NCBI GenBank assembly: GCA_021323355.1
Contig: JAJONK010000180.1
Coordinates: 1 to 7,921 of the forward strand
Length of the DNA: 7,921 nucleotides
Direction of reading: 5' to 3'
From: Deltaproteobacteria bacterium
Lineage (GTDB): Bacteria > Desulfobacterota > Binatia > UBA9968
Under the pieces are notes generated by a model that was not told the DNA's origin, ran no database searches, and was given only the letters and a program-made list of their open reading frames with translations. Shown piece after piece: positions 7,435-7,921 of this stretch. The translations under genes were made by a program, and so were the position numbers. Numbering within the stretch: the stretch's first letter is position 1; each line of letters starts with the position of its first letter.

Positions 7435-7463
7435 TTGACTAGCTCTGATCACCACCATAGTAT
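7435..7463 (+). promoter_or_regulatory. Promoter-like element P2 upstream of the UbiD-family gene
   Basis: TTGACT (7435-7440, 5 of 6 matches) and TAGTAT (7458-7463, 4 of 6 matches) are separated by exactly 17 bp. The start would be near 7470, giving a very short leader that still includes the ribosome binding site at 7475-7480. Either this or P1 could be the real promoter, or both. Confidence 0.4.
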
Positions 7464-7474
7464 GACCGCAGATT

Positions 7475-7480
7475 AGGAGG
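7475..7480 (+). promoter_or_regulatory. Strong ribosome binding site of the UbiD-family gene
   Basis: A perfect AGGAGG lies 5 bases before ATG 7486. It is the strongest Shine-Dalgarno sequence in the window and fixes the start of the gene. Confidence 0.85.
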
Positions 7481-7485
7481 ACACC

Positions 7486-7921
7486 ATGATCGATGTGACC
7501 GACATGCGAGGATACGTGGAGTTGCTGGAGGAAATGGGCGAACTGCGAAGACTCGAGGGCGTAGATCTTGACCTGGAAGTTGGCGCGCTCACCGAGCGTG
7601 CGGCGGAGAAAGAAGGCGCGGCGCTGCTGTTTAGCAATTTCAAAGAATTCCCAGCCGGTTTTCGCGTCATCTCCAATGTTTTCCGTACTTGCAGGCGCAC
7701 CGGCCCGGCAATGGGCATCGATCCCGAGCTCAATGGCGTCGATTACCTGAACGCATGGCGGAAGAAATTGGCTGCTTACAAACCGGTGCCGGTCCAGCAA
7801 GTCGAAGGCGGTCCGGTGTTTCAAAACCAAATGGTTGATGATCAGGTGGATCTGTATAAATTTCCCGTCCCCAAATGGCACGATCTCGATGGCGGACCTT
7901 ATATCGGGACCGGCTGCGGGG
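7486..7921 (+). CDS. UbiD-family (prenylated-FMN-dependent) decarboxylase, N-terminal part
   Basis: The frame runs from ATG 7486 off the right edge and gives 145 residues, roughly the first third of a family of about 480-510. It starts with MRGYVELLEEMGELRRLEGV (7-26), the usual amphipathic opening. It goes on with AALLFSNFKEFP and ends in VDLYKFPVPKWHDLDGG followed by PYIGTG, a hallmark block of the family. UbiD-type enzymes reversibly decarboxylate aromatic or unsaturated acids with a prenylated flavin made by UbiX. The flavin- and metal-binding and catalytic Arg/Glu residues lie beyond the window, so activity and substrate cannot be judged; UbiX is not seen. The true ubiquinone-pathway UbiD is only one branch of the family, so no symbol is given. 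The gene is divergent from the M16 pair across a 260-bp gap and has its own promoter candidates and a strong ribosome binding site. Confidence 0.9.
   Translation, partial: MIDVTDMRGYVELLEEMGELRRLEGVDLDLEVGALTERAAEKEGAALLFSNFKEFPAGFRVISNVFRTCRRTGPAMGIDPELNGVDYLNAWRKKLAAYKPVPVQQVEGGPVFQNQMVDDQVDLYKFPVPKWHDLDGGPYIGTGCG

Noticed and set aside
7369..7881. Minus-strand open frame of 170 codons
   Set aside because: It is antisense to the UbiD-family gene, which has a perfect ribosome binding site and clear family motifs.

Overview
The window comes from a bacterium, probably Gram-negative and proteobacterial or a related uncultivated lineage. Two secreted M16 peptidase homologues, the tail of a tripartite tricarboxylate (TTT-type) transporter subunit and a molybdenum hydroxylase subunit all fit that reading. 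The sequence is moderately GC-rich by eye and tightly packed. I cannot name a species. There is no rRNA, tRNA, CRISPR array, insertion sequence or phage gene.

Layout. (1) Positions 2-265, plus strand: the last 87 residues of a TctB-family membrane protein. A short hairpin at 273-300 lies between it and the convergent gene that follows. (2) Positions 312-4462, minus strand: a likely transcription unit read from right to left. It holds a stand-alone CheY-like receiver protein (4076-4462), a CCA-adding/poly(A) polymerase-family nucleotidyltransferase with an HD domain (2706-4016), and, 7 bp downstream, a large molybdopterin-binding subunit of the xanthine dehydrogenase family (312-2698). The last gene is broken by a one-base frameshift near 2376-2380 and also carries an exact in-frame 27-bp tandem duplication at 666-719. 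A promoter-like -35/-10 pair lies upstream of the receiver gene. (3) Positions 4587-7225, minus strand: two exported M16 peptidase homologues overlapping by ATGA. The upstream one has the zinc-binding HxxEH motif. The downstream one lacks it but has the R/Y substrate-binding signature, the known arrangement of a two-subunit M16B protease. (4) Positions 7226-7485: an intergenic region with two promoter-like elements and a strong ribosome binding site, reading rightwards into (5) the first 145 residues of a UbiD-family decarboxylase (7486 to the window end), divergent from the protease pair.

How the genes may work together. The M16 pair is a clear functional unit: a periplasmic heterodimeric metalloprotease with one catalytic and one substrate-binding subunit. 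The receiver, CCA and molybdenum-subunit genes look like co-transcribed neighbours without an obvious shared pathway. The UbiD decarboxylase, molybdenum hydroxylase subunit and TTT transporter could all act on organic or aromatic acids, but they sit in different transcription units and the link is only an inference.

I found no convincing new multi-gene system. The observations most worth a second look are the doubly damaged molybdenum-subunit gene, its apparent lack of FAD and iron-sulfur partner genes, and the divergent UbiD promoter region.
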